The notes: generated from the letters alone by a model not told the origin. A DNA stretch of 64,000 nt from an uncultured Burkholderiales bacterium (GCA_903870145.1 CAIQBO010000003.1:62001-126000), one strand, 5' to 3'; shown: positions 34,368 through 45,325, counted from the stretch's first letter. A program made the numbers and translations.

Positions 34368-35798
34368 TCAGAAGTCGCCGGAGCTGCTGCTGGACAGGCT
34401 TTCAAAGCGGGTCAGCGGCTTCAAGAAGGTCAATCGAACCGAACCGGTGGGGCCGTTTCGCTGTTTGCCAATGATGATTTCTGCAACGCCCGGCTCTTTG
34501 GAGTCTTTGTTGTAGTAGTCGTCACGGTAGATGAACATGATGATGTCGGCATCTTGCTCGATCGCACCCGACTCTCGCAGGTCGCTCATCATGGGCCGCT
34601 TGTCAGTTCTTTGCTCAACGCCGCGGTTTAACTGCGACAAGGCAATCACTGGGCACTGCAACTCTTTGGCCAACATTTTCAGGCCCCGTGAAATTTCACC
34701 CAACTCGGTGGCACGGTTGTCCCCATCGGAGCCAGATGACCCGCTCATCAATTGCAAATAGTCCACCACAATCAAACCCAACTTGCCACAGGTGCGGGCC
34801 AAACGCCGCGCATTGGCGCGCAACTCGCTGGTGGTCAGGCCAGGTGTTTCGTCAATGTGCAACGATACCGTACGCAAGCGCTCAATCGCCTCTGTCAGGC
34901 GCGGCCACTCTTCGTCGGTGAGCTTGCCAGTGCGTAAATGCCCCTGGTCAATTCGGCCGATCGAGCCGACCACGCGAACGGCCAACTGCGCCGCGCCCAT
35001 CTCCATTGAGAACACGGCTACAGGCAAACCTTCGTTCAAGGCCACGTGCTCTGCGATGTTGATGGCAAGCGCTGTTTTCCCCATCGATGGGCGCGCGGCC
35101 AATACCACCAGATCACCTGCTTGCAGGCCCGAAGTCATTCGGTCTAAATCGTAAAAACCGGTAGGCACCCCTGTGATGTCATTGGGGTTCAGGGACATCT
35201 CGTTGACGCGGTCCAGCAAGTCCACCACCAAGGTGTCCATGGACTGAAAGCCCTGCTTCATGCGGGAGCCTTCTTCACCGATGTTGAAGATTTTTTGTTC
35301 AGCCTCGTCCAAAATTTTATCTATCGCCCGCCCTTGAGGGTTGAAGGCGTTGGTGGCGATTTCATCGCTTGCGGTGACCAGCTTTCGCAATATGGAGCGC
35401 TCACGCACGATCTCAGCGTATCGGCGAATGTTGCTGGCGCTTGGAACGTATTGCGCCAGTGAGTTGAGGTAGGCTAAGCCACCCATGCCTTCAGACTTGC
35501 CCTGATTTTGCAATTGCTCGGAGACCGTGATGACGTCGGCCGGTTTGGAGCTGTTGACCAAACTGGTGATGGCCGCGTAAATCAGCTGGTGCTCGTGCCG
35601 GTAAAAGTCCGTGTCGACCAAGAGGTCGCCCATGCGGTCCCATGCGGTGTTGTCGAGCAACAGGCCGCCCAGCACACTGGACTCCGCTTCCACCGAGTGC
35701 GGCGGCACACGCAACTGCGCGATTTGACTGTCTTGGCTCAGGGCGGAAAAACCCAGTGCAGATTCGGAGTGGGCTTGAGGCGAAAAAAGTGCAGACAT
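34368..35798 (-). CDS. dnaB: Replicative DNA helicase
   Basis: This is the 476-residue hexameric fork helicase. The N-terminal domain begins near LRVPPHSVEAESSVLGGLLLDN. The RecA-like motor has Walker A AARPSMGKTALAINIAEH (about residue 235), Walker B LIVVDYLQLMSG and the FSMEMGAAQLAVR loop. No intein is present. It is convergent with the PhoH-family gene, with 4 bp between the stops. Two DnaA-box-like sequences lie 64-105 bp upstream of its start. Confidence 0.97.
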   Translation of the reverse strand: MSALFSPQAHSESALGFSALSQDSQIAQLRVPPHSVEAESSVLGGLLLDNTAWDRMGDLLVDTDFYRHEHQLIYAAITSLVNSSKPADVITVSEQLQNQGKSEGMGGLAYLNSLAQYVPSASNIRRYAEIVRERSILRKLVTASDEIATNAFNPQGRAIDKILDEAEQKIFNIGEEGSRMKQGFQSMDTLVVDLLDRVNEMSLNPNDITGVPTGFYDLDRMTSGLQAGDLVVLAARPSMGKTALAINIAEHVALNEGLPVAVFSMEMGAAQLAVRVVGSIGRIDQGHLRTGKLTDEEWPRLTEAIERLRTVSLHIDETPGLTTSELRANARRLARTCGKLGLIVVDYLQLMSGSSGSDGDNRATELGEISRGLKMLAKELQCPVIALSQLNRGVEQRTDKRPMMSDLRESGAIEQDADIIMFIYRDDYYNKDSKEPGVAEIIIGKQRNGPTGSVRLTFLKPLTRFESLSSSSSGDF

Positions 35799-35861
35799 GG
35801 CGATTAGCGTATTAGATGCCCGATCTTACGCATTGCAGCGCTGGCGGTCATTGGAAAACCT

Positions 35862-35903
35862 TGTGGATAACTCGTTGGCAAGGCAGTTAAGTCCTGTGCA
35901 TAA
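35862..35903. promoter_or_regulatory. Two DnaA-box-like sequences between dnaB and rplI
   Basis: TGTGGATAA (35862-35870) and TGTGCATAA (35895-35903) are exact complements of TTATCCACA and TTATGCACA, both matching the TTATNCACA DnaA-box consensus. They are in the same orientation with starts 33 bp apart, upstream of dnaB. Regulation of dnaB by DnaA is inferred from position. Confidence 0.6.
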
Positions 35904-35978
35904 GCTGTCCATCTGGAAACTGGGATGGATGGGGTCAGACTCAGTCTACGAACAAGTGCCCTTGAAGCACCCATTAAA

Positions 35979-36006
35979 AAGCCGCCGAATCTTGCGACTG
36001 GCGGCT
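35979..36006 (-). terminator. Terminator of the rpsF-priB-rpsR-rplI operon
   Basis: On the minus strand AAGCCGCC, a 13-nt loop, and GGCGGCTTTTT lie 19 bp after the rplI stop. The 8-bp GC-rich stem with a T-run is a standard intrinsic terminator. Confidence 0.85.
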
Positions 36007-36024
36007 TGTGTGAGGGCCCAAAGG

Positions 36025-36477
36025 TCAGGCTGTTTCGCCGTAAACCATGACGGTCACTTGCACCACCACATCGGTGTGCAAGGCCACCGAGACGCTGGTT
36101 TCACTGACTGTTTTGATGGGCCCGTTGGGCATGCGGATTTGAGATTTGGACAAGGCATAGCCCAGTTTGTTCAATTCCTCAGAAATGTCATGGTTGGTGA
36201 CAGAGCCAAACAAACGGCCATCAACACCCGCTTTTTGTGTGAGCTTGACCACGGTGCCAGACAACTTCTCGCCTTGTGCTTGAGATTCTTGCAACTTGGC
36301 TGCTGCAGCTTTTTCAAGCTCTGCACGGCGGGCTTCAAACTCCGCCTTGTTGCTTGCAGTGGCGCGCCGAGCACGGCCGCTGGGAATCAAAAAGTTGCGT
36401 GCATAACCGTCTTTGACCTTGACGATTTCGCCAAGATTACCCAGGTTGACCACCTTGTCGAGCAGAATAATTTGCAT
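36025..36477 (-). CDS. rplI: 50S ribosomal protein L9
   Basis: This 150-residue protein has an N-terminal rRNA-binding domain starting [36 protein letters not shown] (in part), a long helix around residues 45-75 rich in E/K/A, and a C-terminal domain beginning near [17 protein letters not shown]9 bridges ribosomes and helps maintain reading frame. It is the last gene of the rpsF operon. Confidence 0.97.
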   Translation of the reverse strand: MQIILLDKVVNLGNLGEIVKVKDGYARNFLIPSGRARRATASNKAEFEARRAELEKAAAAKLQESQAQGEKLSGTVVKLTQKAGVDGRLFGSVTNHDISEELNKLGYALSKSQIRMPNGPIKTVSETSVSVALHTDVVVQVTVMVYGETA

Positions 36478-36487
36478 GTGGTTCTCC

Positions 36488-36769
36488 TTAAATTTTGTGC
36501 TGGTCGCTGTAAGGCAACATGGCCAAAAAGCGAGCGCGTTTGATGGCGGTATTGAGTTGGCGCTGGAAAATGGCGCGAGTGCCAGTCAAGCGTGCGGGGA
36601 TGATCTTGCCGTTTTCAGCGATGAAGTCGCGCAAGGTGTCGATGTCTTTGTAGTCAATTTCTTCAACGCCAGTGACTGTGAAGCGGCAAAAGCGCTTGCG
36701 CTTGAACAGCAGCGACTGGGTGTTGCGCTTGGGGCGCTTGTCTTTGTTGAATTTTTTAAACGTGGCCAT
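36488..36769 (-). CDS. rpsR: 30S ribosomal protein S18
   Basis: This is a 93-residue basic protein from ATG 36769 ([20 protein letters not shown]) with AGGAGG 5 nt upstream. [24 protein letters not shown] and [19 protein letters not shown] match the S18 core that binds S6. The N-terminal extension is common in betaproteobacteria. rplI follows after 10 bp. Confidence 0.97.
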   Translation of the reverse strand: MATFKKFNKDKRPKRNTQSLLFKRKRFCRFTVTGVEEIDYKDIDTLRDFIAENGKIIPARLTGTRAIFQRQLNTAIKRARFLAMLPYSDQHKI

Positions 36770-36783
36770 AGGGCCTCCTGAAG

Positions 36784-37083
36784 TTATGGGGTCTTGAATT
36801 CTTGAATATGCAGAATCACATTTTTTCCGTTTTTGGGAGTGGCCAAAAAACCGCTGAATCGCCAAACACTGCCTACCGGCTGAATTTGAACTCGCTCTGC
36901 GACAGATCCGAGGGCCACTGCTTTGACGCTGGCTTGGACCTGCCTGGCTTGACCTGCTTCCTGGCAAGTGGAGGCATGCTCCAAAACCAGATCAATTGCT
37001 GGCAAGCCAGCAGGCGTGTAGCGCATTGCTTTGAGCAGTGCAATACAAGCGGTCAATTCAACGCAATTGTCTCCCTGCAACAA
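36784..37083 (-). CDS. priB: Primosomal replication protein N (PriB), non-ATG start
   Basis: This is a 99-residue OB-fold single-strand-DNA-binding protein of the replication-restart primosome. [37 protein letters not shown] and [24 protein letters not shown] match PriB. No ATG is available; TTG 37083 gives the open frame, and TTG codons at 37080 and 37056 are alternatives. Its position between rpsF and rpsR is the classic arrangement. Confidence 0.88.
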   Translation of the reverse strand: MLQGDNCVELTACIALLKAMRYTPAGLPAIDLVLEHASTCQEAGQARQVQASVKAVALGSVAERVQIQPVGSVWRFSGFLATPKNGKNVILHIQEFKTP

Positions 37084-37089
37084 AAGTGA

Positions 37090-37455
37090 TTAGCCTGCAA
37101 ACTCGGCTTGTTGGGATTTGCGAGTTTCCTCGCGCTCGACCGTCTTCATCATGGAAGATGGGCCTGTGTCGGCTTTTTTCTTGAGCACTGTCAAGTGGCG
37201 CAGCACAGCATCGTTGAATTTGAAGGCGTGCTCCAATTCAGCCATGACAGCCATGTCGGCTTCGATGTTCACGCACAAGTAGTGGGCTTTGCCCAGCTTG
37301 TTGATTTGATACACCAGCTGGCGACGGCCCCAATCTTCAACACGGTGGATTTTGCCTCCACCGGCAACGATCATGCCTTTGTAACGCTCGAGCATGGCGG
37401 GCACTTGCTCGCTTTGATCCGGATGGATCATCAAAATGATTTCGTAATGACGCAT
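37090..37455 (-). CDS. rpsF: 30S ribosomal protein S6
   Basis: This 121-residue protein starts [22 protein letters not shown], with the S6 signature [25 protein letters not shown] (in part) and [18 protein letters not shown]6 forms a dimer with S18 on 16S rRNA. AAGGAG precedes the ATG. It is the first gene of the operon; a TATAAT box lies about 80 bp upstream. Confidence 0.97.
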   Translation of the reverse strand: MRHYEIILMIHPDQSEQVPAMLERYKGMIVAGGGKIHRVEDWGRRQLVYQINKLGKAHYLCVNIEADMAVMAELEHAFKFNDAVLRHLTVLKKKADTGPSSMMKTVEREETRKSQQAEFAG

Positions 37456-37535
37456 TGAGACTCCTTGTGGTTAACCCAATCAATTGGTAAAAGCCGCCCT
37501 CGGCGTCGGACGAGGTGCGGCAAGGCTAGCCCAAG

Positions 37536-37541
37536 ATTATA
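37536..37541 (-). promoter_or_regulatory. Candidate -10 box of the rpsF operon
   Basis: A perfect TATAAT reads on the minus strand 81 bp before the rpsF start codon. No good TTGACA-like -35 element is seen at 16-18 bp spacing, so this is a partial promoter call based on the -10 match and location. Confidence 0.45.
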
Positions 37542-37550
37542 GCCCAGAGT

Positions 37551-39665
37551 TCACAGGCCTGGATAGGGGTTCACTTCGGGGCGCAAGGCGAGCGCGTCCT
37601 GCGTATCGGGCCATATCAGACTGCCCAGCCAAATCACCACAAAGCCGGCAGGCACCCCCCAGACGCCCGCTGATATCGGCTGAATGCCCCACCAGAGGCC
37701 CGAAATAGAAGGCTCCAAGTGGAGCACGGCGCGAAGGGAATGCGTGTTGACAGCCATGTAATACAAAGTCACCCCTAGGCCACTGAGCATGCCCAAGACG
37801 ACACCCAGTCGACTCGCGCTGCGCCAAAAAATACCCATGACCATGCCAGGGAAAAAAGCTGCTGCAGCCAATGAAAAAGAAGCTGAAACCAAGGCCAAAA
37901 TCTCGGCCGGCTTCCACGCTGCGACAAATGCGGCCAGCATGGCCACCGCCAGCAACGCAAATTTGGACAAAATGACCCGCCCCTCCTGCGTACCCAAGCC
38001 TTTGCCGGTTTGAATTCGCAGGTCATGCACAAAGGCGTTGCTGATGGTCAGGAGCAAGCCATCGGCCGTTGACAAAGCTGCCGCAAATCCGCCAGCGGCC
38101 ACCAAGCCCGAGATCACATAAGGCAACCCGGCTAACTCAGGGCTGGCCAGCATGACCATGTCAGCCCCCAATTTGAGCTCGCCAAACTGCAGGATGCCGT
38201 CCCCGTTGATGTCCGAGACTTCAACCAAGGAAGCGTCCACGCGGGACCACTGCGCCAGCCAATGCGGTAGCGCATCAAAATGGCTGCCCACCAAATTGTT
38301 CATGATTTCAAACTTCACCAACACAGCCAAGGCTGGCGCGCTCAGATACAGAATGGCGATGAAAAACAAAGACCAAGCGACTGACAAGCGCGCTTCGGAC
38401 ACACTGGGAACCGTGTAGTAACGCGTGAGCAAATGCGGCAAACCAGCCGTGCCGACCATCAAACAAAAAATCAAGGCCATGAAATTCAGGCGCGATTGCC
38501 CAAAGAGTTCCTGCTCTTGGGCATTGCCGTTGGGGTCACCTTGGAAGGCCTGACCATGCAGCGGCATGCCACCTAAGGGCTGCGCCCTGTCCAGGTTATC
38601 GTGCATCGATTTTTGCCATAGCTCTTTGGCTGTGGCCGCATCTTTAGGCAAGGCCAACAATTCGCGTCGAGCCTTTGCTATGAGCGAGTAATCAGCATTG
38701 CGAAACTTCAAATCTTTGACCTGCTCTTCGAGTATGAGTCTTTCTTGTCGCATCGCAGACTCCACATCTTTGAGTCGCAACTCGAGCATGCGTGCGCGCC
38801 TTAAGTACTCGGCTCGCACAGCAATTTCAGCCGGGTCGTTCATCAACTTTTGTTCGAGCTCTGCAATTTTAGGCAACTGCTCACCGTAGGCAATCGGCGC
38901 CCACGGGCTGCCGACTTGCTTGTAGGCCAGCCATGAAACTGGAATCAAAAAAGCCATCATCAAGATGATGTACTGCGCCACTTGTGTCCACGTGATGGCA
39001 CGCATACCACCCAAGAAAGAGCAAAGCAAAACGCCGCCCAGGCCCAGCAAAATGCCAATTTCAAATTGCACACCCGTCAAGCGTGAAGCGATCAAACCGA
39101 TGCCATAAATTTGCGCGACCAGATACGTGAAGGAACACAAAATGGCTGCCAATGCCGCCAAAATGCGCGGCCACCGACCGCCGTAACGTTGGCTGAAATA
39201 ATCGGGCAAGGTGTACAAACGCATGGCCCGCAAATGCGGCGCAATCAGCAGGGCCACCAAGCAAAAGCCGCCCGTCCAACCCATCACATAGGCCAGCCCA
39301 CCAGGTTGCGCGCCATTGCCGGAAAATCCTTGCAAGTAAAGTGCACCGGCCAAACTGATGAACGAGGCTGCGCTCATCCAATCGGCTGCGGTGGCCATGC
39401 CGTTGTACATGGCCGGGATCCTGCGTCCAGCCACATAATATTCTTCGGCATAGGTGGTGCGCCCAGAGATCCCGATCATGGCGTAAATCATCACAGTGGC
39501 AAACAAAAAGATCGGGCCAATCAAGTTTCTTGACAAGCCTTTTTGTTCAGCCCACGCCATCAGACCCAGCAAAGACAGTAGCAACACAACATACAAAAAG
39601 ACGTTGCGATGCAGTCGCCACCGGTAAGCGGCGTACTGTTTTTGAAAGCCTGATGGGGTGCTCAA
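37551..39665 (-). CDS. Sodium:solute symporter with charged insert and EF-hand-like loop
   Basis: This 704-residue inner-membrane carrier belongs to the SSS family near ActP/VC_2705-type proteins. [29 protein letters not shown] (in part, residues 74-102) is the SSS core. Residues about 258-390 form a large hydrophilic, helical insert rich in E, R, K and L. A 12-residue calcium-type EF-hand loop, [12 protein letters not shown], occupies residues 485-496. The start is TTG 39665, overlapping the ppsA TGA; no alternative start precedes the first membrane segment. Coupling to ppsA suggests uptake of a C2-C4 organic acid such as pyruvate, lactate or acetate. That cargo is inference. Confidence 0.88.
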   Translation of the reverse strand: MSTPSGFQKQYAAYRWRLHRNVFLYVVLLLSLLGLMAWAEQKGLSRNLIGPIFLFATVMIYAMIGISGRTTYAEEYYVAGRRIPAMYNGMATAADWMSAASFISLAGALYLQGFSGNGAQPGGLAYVMGWTGGFCLVALLIAPHLRAMRLYTLPDYFSQRYGGRWPRILAALAAILCSFTYLVAQIYGIGLIASRLTGVQFEIGILLGLGGVLLCSFLGGMRAITWTQVAQYIILMMAFLIPVSWLAYKQVGSPWAPIAYGEQLPKIAELEQKLMNDPAEIAVRAEYLRRARMLELRLKDVESAMRQERLILEEQVKDLKFRNADYSLIAKARRELLALPKDAATAKELWQKSMHDNLDRAQPLGGMPLHGQAFQGDPNGNAQEQELFGQSRLNFMALIFCLMVGTAGLPHLLTRYYTVPSVSEARLSVAWSLFFIAILYLSAPALAVLVKFEIMNNLVGSHFDALPHWLAQWSRVDASLVEVSDINGDGILQFGELKLGADMVMLASPELAGLPYVISGLVAAGGFAAALSTADGLLLTISNAFVHDLRIQTGKGLGTQEGRVILSKFALLAVAMLAAFVAAWKPAEILALVSASFSLAAAAFFPGMVMGIFWRSASRLGVVLGMLSGLGVTLYYMAVNTHSLRAVLHLEPSISGLWWGIQPISAGVWGVPAGFVVIWLGSLIWPDTQDALALRPEVNPYPGL

Positions 39666-42058
39666 TCAGCCTGCCCCAGCAAGGTCCATGTTTCAACCAC
39701 CGAATCAGGATTCAAGGAAATCGAGTTGATGCCTTGCGCCATCAACCAGCGTGCAAAGTCGGGGTGATCGCTGGGGCCTTGACCGCAAATTCCAACGTAT
39801 TTACCTTGCTTCAAACAAGCCTGAATGGCTTGCGAGATCAGGGCCTGCACCGCAGGGTCACGTTCATCAAAATCAAGCGCCAACAACTCCAAGCCAGAGT
39901 CCCGGTCCAAGCCCAGCGTCAATTGCGTTAAATCGTTGGAGCCAATTGAAAAGCCATCAAAGTATTCAAGGAACTGATCGGCCAATATGGCGTTGCTGGG
40001 TACCTCGCACATCATGATGATTTTCAGGCCATCTTGCCCGCGCTTTAAGCCATGCGTGGCCAGCAATTGCGTCACCCTATCGGCTTGACCCAAAGTGCGC
40101 ACAAAGGGCACCATCACCTGTACATTGATCAAACCCATTTCACCGCGAACGCGCTTGATGGCCTCACACTCCATGGCGAAGGCTTCACCAAAATCTTTGC
40201 TGATGTAGCGCGCTGCACCGCGAAATCCGAGCATGGGGTTTTCTTCTTCTGGCTCATAACGGCTGCCGCCAATCAGCTTGCGGTATTCATTGCTTTTGAA
40301 ATCGGACAAGCGCACGATCACTGGTTTGGGCCAAAAAGCCGCTGCGATGCAGGCCACACCTTCAGTGACTTTGTCGACGTAGAACGCTTTGGGTGAAGCA
40401 TGACCTCTTGCCACCGATTCCACCGCTTTTTTCAAATCACCATCGATGTTGGGGTAGTCCAAAATTGCTTTGGGGTGCACACCTATGTTGTTATTGATGA
40501 TGAACTCGAGGCGCGCCAAACCCACACCTTGGTTGGGCAACTGCGCAAAATCGAAAGCCAAATGCGGATTGCCCACATTCATCATGATTTTGGTGGCTAT
40601 TTCGGGCATGGTGCCGCGTTTGACCTCGGTTACTTCGGTCTCCAGCAAGCCGTCGTAAATGCGGCCCGTATCGCCTTCGGCGCAGCTGACCGTGACCAAG
40701 GTGCCGTCTTTCAATTTCTCTGTGGCATGGCCGCAGCCCACCACAGCAGGAATGCCCAATTCTCGAGCGATGATGGCGGCGTGGCAGGTTCGCCCGCCGC
40801 GATTGGTCACGATGGCACTGGCCCGCTTCATGACCGGCTCCCAATTGGGGTCGGTCATGTCGGTGACCAAAACATCACCGGGCTGAACTTGGTCCATGTC
40901 CGCAATGCTGTGCACCAAGCGCACAGGGCCTGTTCCAATTTTTTGGCCAATGGCCCGGCCCTCTACCAAGACAGCGCCCTTGCCTTTGAGCTTGTAGCGC
41001 AACTCTGCCGTTCCTTTGGATTGGCTTTTGACTGTTTCAGGGCGTGCTTGCAAAATGTAGAGTTGACCATCGGTGCCGTCTTTGCCCCACTCAATGTCCA
41101 TCGGCCGGCCGTAGTGCTTTTCTATCACCAAGGCGTAATACGCCAATTGCGAGACCTCATCGTCACTCAAAGAGTAACGGTTGCGCATTTCGGTCGAGAC
41201 ATCGACAGTCTTGACCAATTTGCCGCTTTGCGCTTTTTCTTGCGCCGTGGTGAAAACCATTTCAATCAATTTGGAGCCCAGATTGCGCCGAATCACTGCC
41301 CGGTGGCCAGCCTCCAGCATGGGTTTGTGCACATAAAACTCATCTGGGTTAACAGCCCCTTGCACGACAGTTTCGCCCAGACCATAACTGGAGGTGATGA
41401 ACACCACGTCTTCAAAACCGGTCTCGGTGTCGATGGTGAACATCACACCGGCCACCCCCAAATCTGAGCGAACCATGCGCTGCACACCGGCTGACAAAGC
41501 CACGTCGGCATGGGCAAAGCCTTTGTGAACGCGGTAGCTGATGGCGCGGTCGTTGTACAAAGAGGCGAAAACTTCTTTCATCTTGAGCAGCACATCGTCA
41601 ACGCCCACCACATTCAAAAATGTTTCTTGCTGCCCCGCGAAAGAAGCGTCAGGCAAATCTTCTGCTGTAGCAGAAGACCGAACCGCAAAAGATGCCGACG
41701 GATTGCCAGCACTGAGTTTGGCAAATTCACTGCGAATGGCTTGCGCAAGATCTGCGGGGAAGGGTTGCGCCTCCACCATGGCACGAATCTGCGCGCCAAC
41801 TGCGGCCAATGCTCTGACATCTTCGGTGTCAAGCACATCGAGTTGCTGATTGATCCGCTGGCCCAGACCGTCGTGCTTTAAAAATTCTCGAAAAGCATGC
41901 GCGGTGGTGGCGAATCCAGTGGGCACACGAACCCCTGAAGGCAACTGCGAGATCATCTCCCCCAAGCTCGCATTTTTGCCCCCAACGCTGTCCACATCGC
42001 TCATGCGCAATTGCTCAAAAGGAACAACCAAAGCGTCCTTGCTAAAAAGTACAGACAT
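39662..42058 (-). CDS. ppsA: Phosphoenolpyruvate synthase
   Basis: This is a 798-residue gluconeogenic enzyme converting pyruvate and ATP to PEP, AMP and phosphate. The N-terminal ATP-grasp domain begins [15 protein letters not shown]; the phospho-histidine is in [15 protein letters not shown] (about residue 430); the C-terminal PEP/pyruvate barrel includes [12 protein letters not shown] and [13 protein letters not shown] and ends with the [16 protein letters not shown] segment. Its regulator gene ppsR is divergent, 151 bp away. The symporter gene overlaps its 3' end. Confidence 0.97.
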   Translation of the reverse strand: MSVLFSKDALVVPFEQLRMSDVDSVGGKNASLGEMISQLPSGVRVPTGFATTAHAFREFLKHDGLGQRINQQLDVLDTEDVRALAAVGAQIRAMVEAQPFPADLAQAIRSEFAKLSAGNPSASFAVRSSATAEDLPDASFAGQQETFLNVVGVDDVLLKMKEVFASLYNDRAISYRVHKGFAHADVALSAGVQRMVRSDLGVAGVMFTIDTETGFEDVVFITSSYGLGETVVQGAVNPDEFYVHKPMLEAGHRAVIRRNLGSKLIEMVFTTAQEKAQSGKLVKTVDVSTEMRNRYSLSDDEVSQLAYYALVIEKHYGRPMDIEWGKDGTDGQLYILQARPETVKSQSKGTAELRYKLKGKGAVLVEGRAIGQKIGTGPVRLVHSIADMDQVQPGDVLVTDMTDPNWEPVMKRASAIVTNRGGRTCHAAIIARELGIPAVVGCGHATEKLKDGTLVTVSCAEGDTGRIYDGLLETEVTEVKRGTMPEIATKIMMNVGNPHLAFDFAQLPNQGVGLARLEFIINNNIGVHPKAILDYPNIDGDLKKAVESVARGHASPKAFYVDKVTEGVACIAAAFWPKPVIVRLSDFKSNEYRKLIGGSRYEPEEENPMLGFRGAARYISKDFGEAFAMECEAIKRVRGEMGLINVQVMVPFVRTLGQADRVTQLLATHGLKRGQDGLKIIMMCEVPSNAILADQFLEYFDGFSIGSNDLTQLTLGLDRDSGLELLALDFDERDPAVQALISQAIQACLKQGKYVGICGQGPSDHPDFARWLMAQGINSISLNPDSVVETWTLLGQAD

Positions 42059-42209
42059 GACTCACTCCAAAGTTAAAAATCAGCGCAGCGCACCCGAACC
42101 AACACCGAAGGTCTTTTTTGTTCTTAGACGTGACCCCGGATGCCAGCGAGCGTTGGATAATGTCATTGATTTTATGATGCAAGCACCTCCTTGAACGACA
42201 AATTTCAAT

Positions 42210-43031
42210 ATGCCTTTAAGAACAGTCTTTTTTATCTCCGATGGCACGGGCATTACCGCGGAAACCTTTGGCAACGCCATCTTGGCCCAGTTTGAGATGA
42301 AAACGCGCCATGTTCGACTGCCTTTCGTAGACACAGTGGACAAAGCGCACCAAGTTGTGCGGCAAATCAACCACGCCGCTGATGTTGAAAATGTCAAACC
42401 CATCGTTTTCACGACACTGGTGAACATGGATGTTTTGCAAGTGATTCGTGAGGGCTGCCAAGGCATGCTCTTGGACATGTTTGGAACCTTTGTGCACCCC
42501 CTTGAAAATGAATTGGGCATCAAGTCTCACCACCGTGTGGGACGGTTCTCGGATGTCAGCAAGAGCCAGGAATACCACGACCGCATTGAGGCCATCAATT
42601 TCTCATTGGCCCATGACGACGGTCAATCGCACCGCGATTTGGAATCTGCCGAAGTGATTTTGGTGGGCGTCAGTCGCAGCGGTAAAACGCCAACCAGCCT
42701 GTATCTGGCCATGCAGCATGGCATGAAAGCGGCTAACTACCCCTTGATTCCGGAAGATTTTGAGCGCAAACAGTTGCCCCCTGCTTTGATGGCGCACCGC
42801 AAAAAAATCTTTGGCCTGAGCATCCACCCCGAGCGTTTGTCTGAAATCCGAACCGAGCGTCGCCCCAACTCCAAATACGCCAGTTTGGCCAATTGCCGAG
42901 AAGAGGTCTCAGAGGCCGAGGCCATGATGCGCCGCGCAGGGATCCGCTGGCTTTCAACGACCACCAAGTCGATTGAAGAAATTGCCACCACCATCTTGCA
43001 AGAAATCAAGCCCGAACGACTGAGTTATTGA
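42210..43031 (+). CDS. ppsR: PEP synthase regulatory protein (kinase/pyrophosphorylase)
   Basis: This 273-residue DUF299 protein is a bifunctional ADP-dependent kinase and Pi-dependent pyrophosphorylase that inactivates and reactivates PEP synthase by phosphorylating a threonine beside its catalytic histidine. [15 protein letters not shown] marks the N-terminus and the P-loop is [16 protein letters not shown] (about residue 150). Pairing with ppsA is diagnostic for the PpsR branch over the PDRP branch. Its stop codon overlaps the glmM stop by 7 bp in convergent orientation. Confidence 0.96.
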   Translation: MPLRTVFFISDGTGITAETFGNAILAQFEMKTRHVRLPFVDTVDKAHQVVRQINHAADVENVKPIVFTTLVNMDVLQVIREGCQGMLLDMFGTFVHPLENELGIKSHHRVGRFSDVSKSQEYHDRIEAINFSLAHDDGQSHRDLESAEVILVGVSRSGKTPTSLYLAMQHGMKAANYPLIPEDFERKQLPPALMAHRKKIFGLSIHPERLSEIRTERRPNSKYASLANCREEVSEAEAMMRRAGIRWLSTTTKSIEEIATTILQEIKPERLSY

Positions 43032-44377
43032 GCCCGGACTGCCTCTTCATTTTCAAGTGTGGCAGCCAATTTTTCGGCGCTTGCCTGCGCCAATCTCGCA
43101 TCGCGCGCCTCCACCATGACGCGCACCAAAGGCTCGGTGCCGCTGGCACGAATCAAGACACGGCCTGAATCGCCCAAATTTTCCTCGACCGACTTCAAGG
43201 CCTGGGCCAAAGCGGCACTGGATTTCCAGTCTTGACCAGGCTTTAAGCGCACATTGACAAGGACCTGAGGAAACAACTGCACATCTGACAACAGCTGCGC
43301 CATCGACTTGCCGCTGGCCACACAGGCCTGCAGCACTTGCAGCGCACTGATCAAGCCGTCACCCGTGCTGTGCTTGTCAAGCGCCAGCAAATGGCCAGAG
43401 CCCTCGCCGCCCAACAACCAGCCTTTTTCTTGCAAGGCTTGGAGCACGTACCGGTCTCCGACTTGGGTTCGTATAAATTCCAAACCTTTTTGTTTGAGAG
43501 CCAACTCGACCGCCAAATTGGTCATCAAGGTGCCCACCACACCGGGCACAACTTCGCCGCGTGCAATGCGGTCTGCCGCCATCAGGTACAAGAGTTCGTC
43601 GCCGTTGAACAATCGACCCGCTTTGTCTACCAATTGCAGGCGGTCGGCATCACCATCCAAGGCGATGCCGTAGTCGGCTTGATGCGATTTCACGGCAGCC
43701 ACCAAGGCCTCAGGATGCGTCGCGCCCACGCCCAGGTTGATGTTCAGGCCATCAGGTGCGCAGCCAATGGCCACCACATCGGCACCTAATTCGTGGAAGA
43801 CTTTGGGCGCAATTTGGTAGGCTGCGCCGTTTGCGGCGTCCACCACGACTTTGAGCCCCTTGAGGGTCAAGTCATTGGCAAAAGTGCTCTTGCAAAATTC
43901 AATGTAGCGCCCAGCTGCGTCGTCCAAGCGGCGGGCTTTTCCCAGCTGCGCTGAAGCTGACCATACCGGTGCTTGCTCCAGAAAAGCTTCGACCGACTGC
44001 TCCCACTCATCAGGCAGCTTGCTGCCCTTGGCGCTGAAAAATTTAATTCCATTGTCTTCGTATGCGTTGTGGCTGGCACTGATCACCACGCCCAAGGAGG
44101 CTCGCTGCGCACGCGTCAAATAGGCCACCGCAGGCGTTGGCACGGGTCCGAGCAATACAACATCGACTCCAGCCGAATTGAAACCAGACTCCAAGGCGCT
44201 CTCGAGCATGTAACCCGAGATGCGCGTGTCCTTGCCAATCAAGACCGTTGGGTGCGTTTGCGTTTGTTTTAAGACACGTCCAACTGCGTGGGCCAAGCGA
44301 AGCACAAAATCGGGTGTGATCGGGCTTTGCCCTACGGTGCCTCGGATGCCATCTGTGCCAAAATATTTTCTAGTCAT
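43025..44377 (-). CDS. glmM: Phosphoglucosamine mutase
   Basis: This 450-residue enzyme interconverts glucosamine-6-P and glucosamine-1-P on the way to UDP-GlcNAc for peptidoglycan and LPS. The phosphoserine loop is [18 protein letters not shown] (about residue 107), the Mg loop is [13 protein letters not shown], and the C-terminal phosphate site is [19 protein letters not shown] 44377 ([13 protein letters not shown]) is the conserved start. The folP-glmM order after ftsH is standard. Confidence 0.97.
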   Translation of the reverse strand: MTRKYFGTDGIRGTVGQSPITPDFVLRLAHAVGRVLKQTQTHPTVLIGKDTRISGYMLESALESGFNSAGVDVVLLGPVPTPAVAYLTRAQRASLGVVISASHNAYEDNGIKFFSAKGSKLPDEWEQSVEAFLEQAPVWSASAQLGKARRLDDAAGRYIEFCKSTFANDLTLKGLKVVVDAANGAAYQIAPKVFHELGADVVAIGCAPDGLNINLGVGATHPEALVAAVKSHQADYGIALDGDADRLQLVDKAGRLFNGDELLYLMAADRIARGEVVPGVVGTLMTNLAVELALKQKGLEFIRTQVGDRYVLQALQEKGWLLGGEGSGHLLALDKHSTGDGLISALQVLQACVASGKSMAQLLSDVQLFPQVLVNVRLKPGQDWKSSAALAQALKSVEENLGDSGRVLIRASGTEPLVRVMVEARDARLAQASAEKLAATLENEEAVRAQ

Positions 44378-44420
44378 GGTTGTTGTTCTGATTGATTGAC
44401 AGATTGTGAATATTTTAATT

Positions 44421-45248
44421 TTAGGCTTGAAGCGCTTTCCAAAAGCGCAGCGCCTGAACAGTCTCACGCACATCGTGCACGCGCACAATGGCAGCGCCCT
44501 TTTGGACCGCGATCAGCGCCGCAGCCACACTGGCGCCAGCCCTTTCAGCTGCAGGAGCGATTTGCCCATGAACAGCCGTGAGTTTGCCCAAAGTGCCCTT
44601 GCGTGACCAGCCCACCAAGAGCGGTTGATCCAGGGCCAACAGGGCTTCTTGTTGCTGGAGCAAGCTCACGTTTTGATCCATGTTTTTACCAAACCCAATG
44701 CCAGGATCCAAAACGATGCGGTTCAAACTGACCCCCAAGCTGTGCATCGCATCGCGCCTTGCCTTTAAAAATTCAATCACATGCGCTGCCGGATTTTCGT
44801 GCAAGGGCACGGTCAATGCGTGCATCAAACACAGGCCGCAGCGGGGGTGCCGCAGCACCACTTGCTCAGCGTTCGTTTGCAGCAAGGCCTGCGTGTCGTT
44901 GACGATGTCAACACCGAGGTCCAATGCCGCTTGCATGACCTCTGGCTTGTAGGTGTCGATCGACAAAGGCACCTGCCATTTAACGGCCTGCTCAATGAAG
45001 GGCATGACGCGACGCAACTCCTCTTGCAGCGGGACAGCTTGCGCGCCTGGACGGGTGGACTCCCCACCAATGTCCAAAATGTCAGCGCCTTGGCTTAATA
45101 AAGTCTCAGCATGCGCCAACGACGCAGACAAAGTTTGTTGCGGCTTGCCATCTGAAAATGAATCGGGTGTGAGGTTGACAATGGCCATCACCAAGGGTCT
45201 TGAAAGCTCAAGCTCAAATCGACTGGTTTGCCAATGAAGATGGGGCAT
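44421..45248 (-). CDS. folP: Dihydropteroate synthase
   Basis: This is the 275-residue folate enzyme, a TIM barrel that condenses p-aminobenzoate with the pterin pyrophosphate and is the sulfonamide target. [12 protein letters not shown] (about residues 23-34), [11 protein letters not shown] and [10 protein letters not shown] are the family signatures. It lies between ftsH and glmM, as in many proteobacteria. A terminator lies 35 bp upstream, so it probably has its own promoter or depends on read-through. Confidence 0.97.
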   Translation of the reverse strand: MPHLHWQTSRFELELSRPLVMAIVNLTPDSFSDGKPQQTLSASLAHAETLLSQGADILDIGGESTRPGAQAVPLQEELRRVMPFIEQAVKWQVPLSIDTYKPEVMQAALDLGVDIVNDTQALLQTNAEQVVLRHPRCGLCLMHALTVPLHENPAAHVIEFLKARRDAMHSLGVSLNRIVLDPGIGFGKNMDQNVSLLQQQEALLALDQPLLVGWSRKGTLGKLTAVHGQIAPAAERAGASVAAALIAVQKGAAIVRVHDVRETVQALRFWKALQA

Positions 45249-45282
45249 TTTTCAGGCAAAGGACTAGGGTTGGATGTTCATG

Positions 45283-45304
45283 TAAAACGGGGCCAAAGCC
45301 CCGT
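45283..45304 (-). terminator. Terminator after ftsH
   Basis: On the minus strand ACGGGGC-TTTG-GCCCCGT is followed by TTTA, 22 bp after the ftsH stop codon. The stem is compact and GC-rich; the T-run is short. Confidence 0.7.
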
Positions 45305-45325
45305 GTATCCGCATTCAAACAAATC

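Noticed and set aside
40400-41467. 355-codon plus-strand open frame opposite ppsA
   Set aside because: It lies wholly inside ppsA and translates to an unstructured F/H/Q-rich sequence without motifs or a ribosome-binding site.
42121-42180. Sigma-70 promoter for ppsR (TTGGAT ... TATGAT)
   Set aside because: The spacer is only 14 bp, outside the usual 16-18 bp range.
43025-43031. Overlap of ppsR and glmM stops as a sign of a frameshift
   Set aside because: Both proteins have full family length; a 7-bp convergent overlap is ordinary compact packing.
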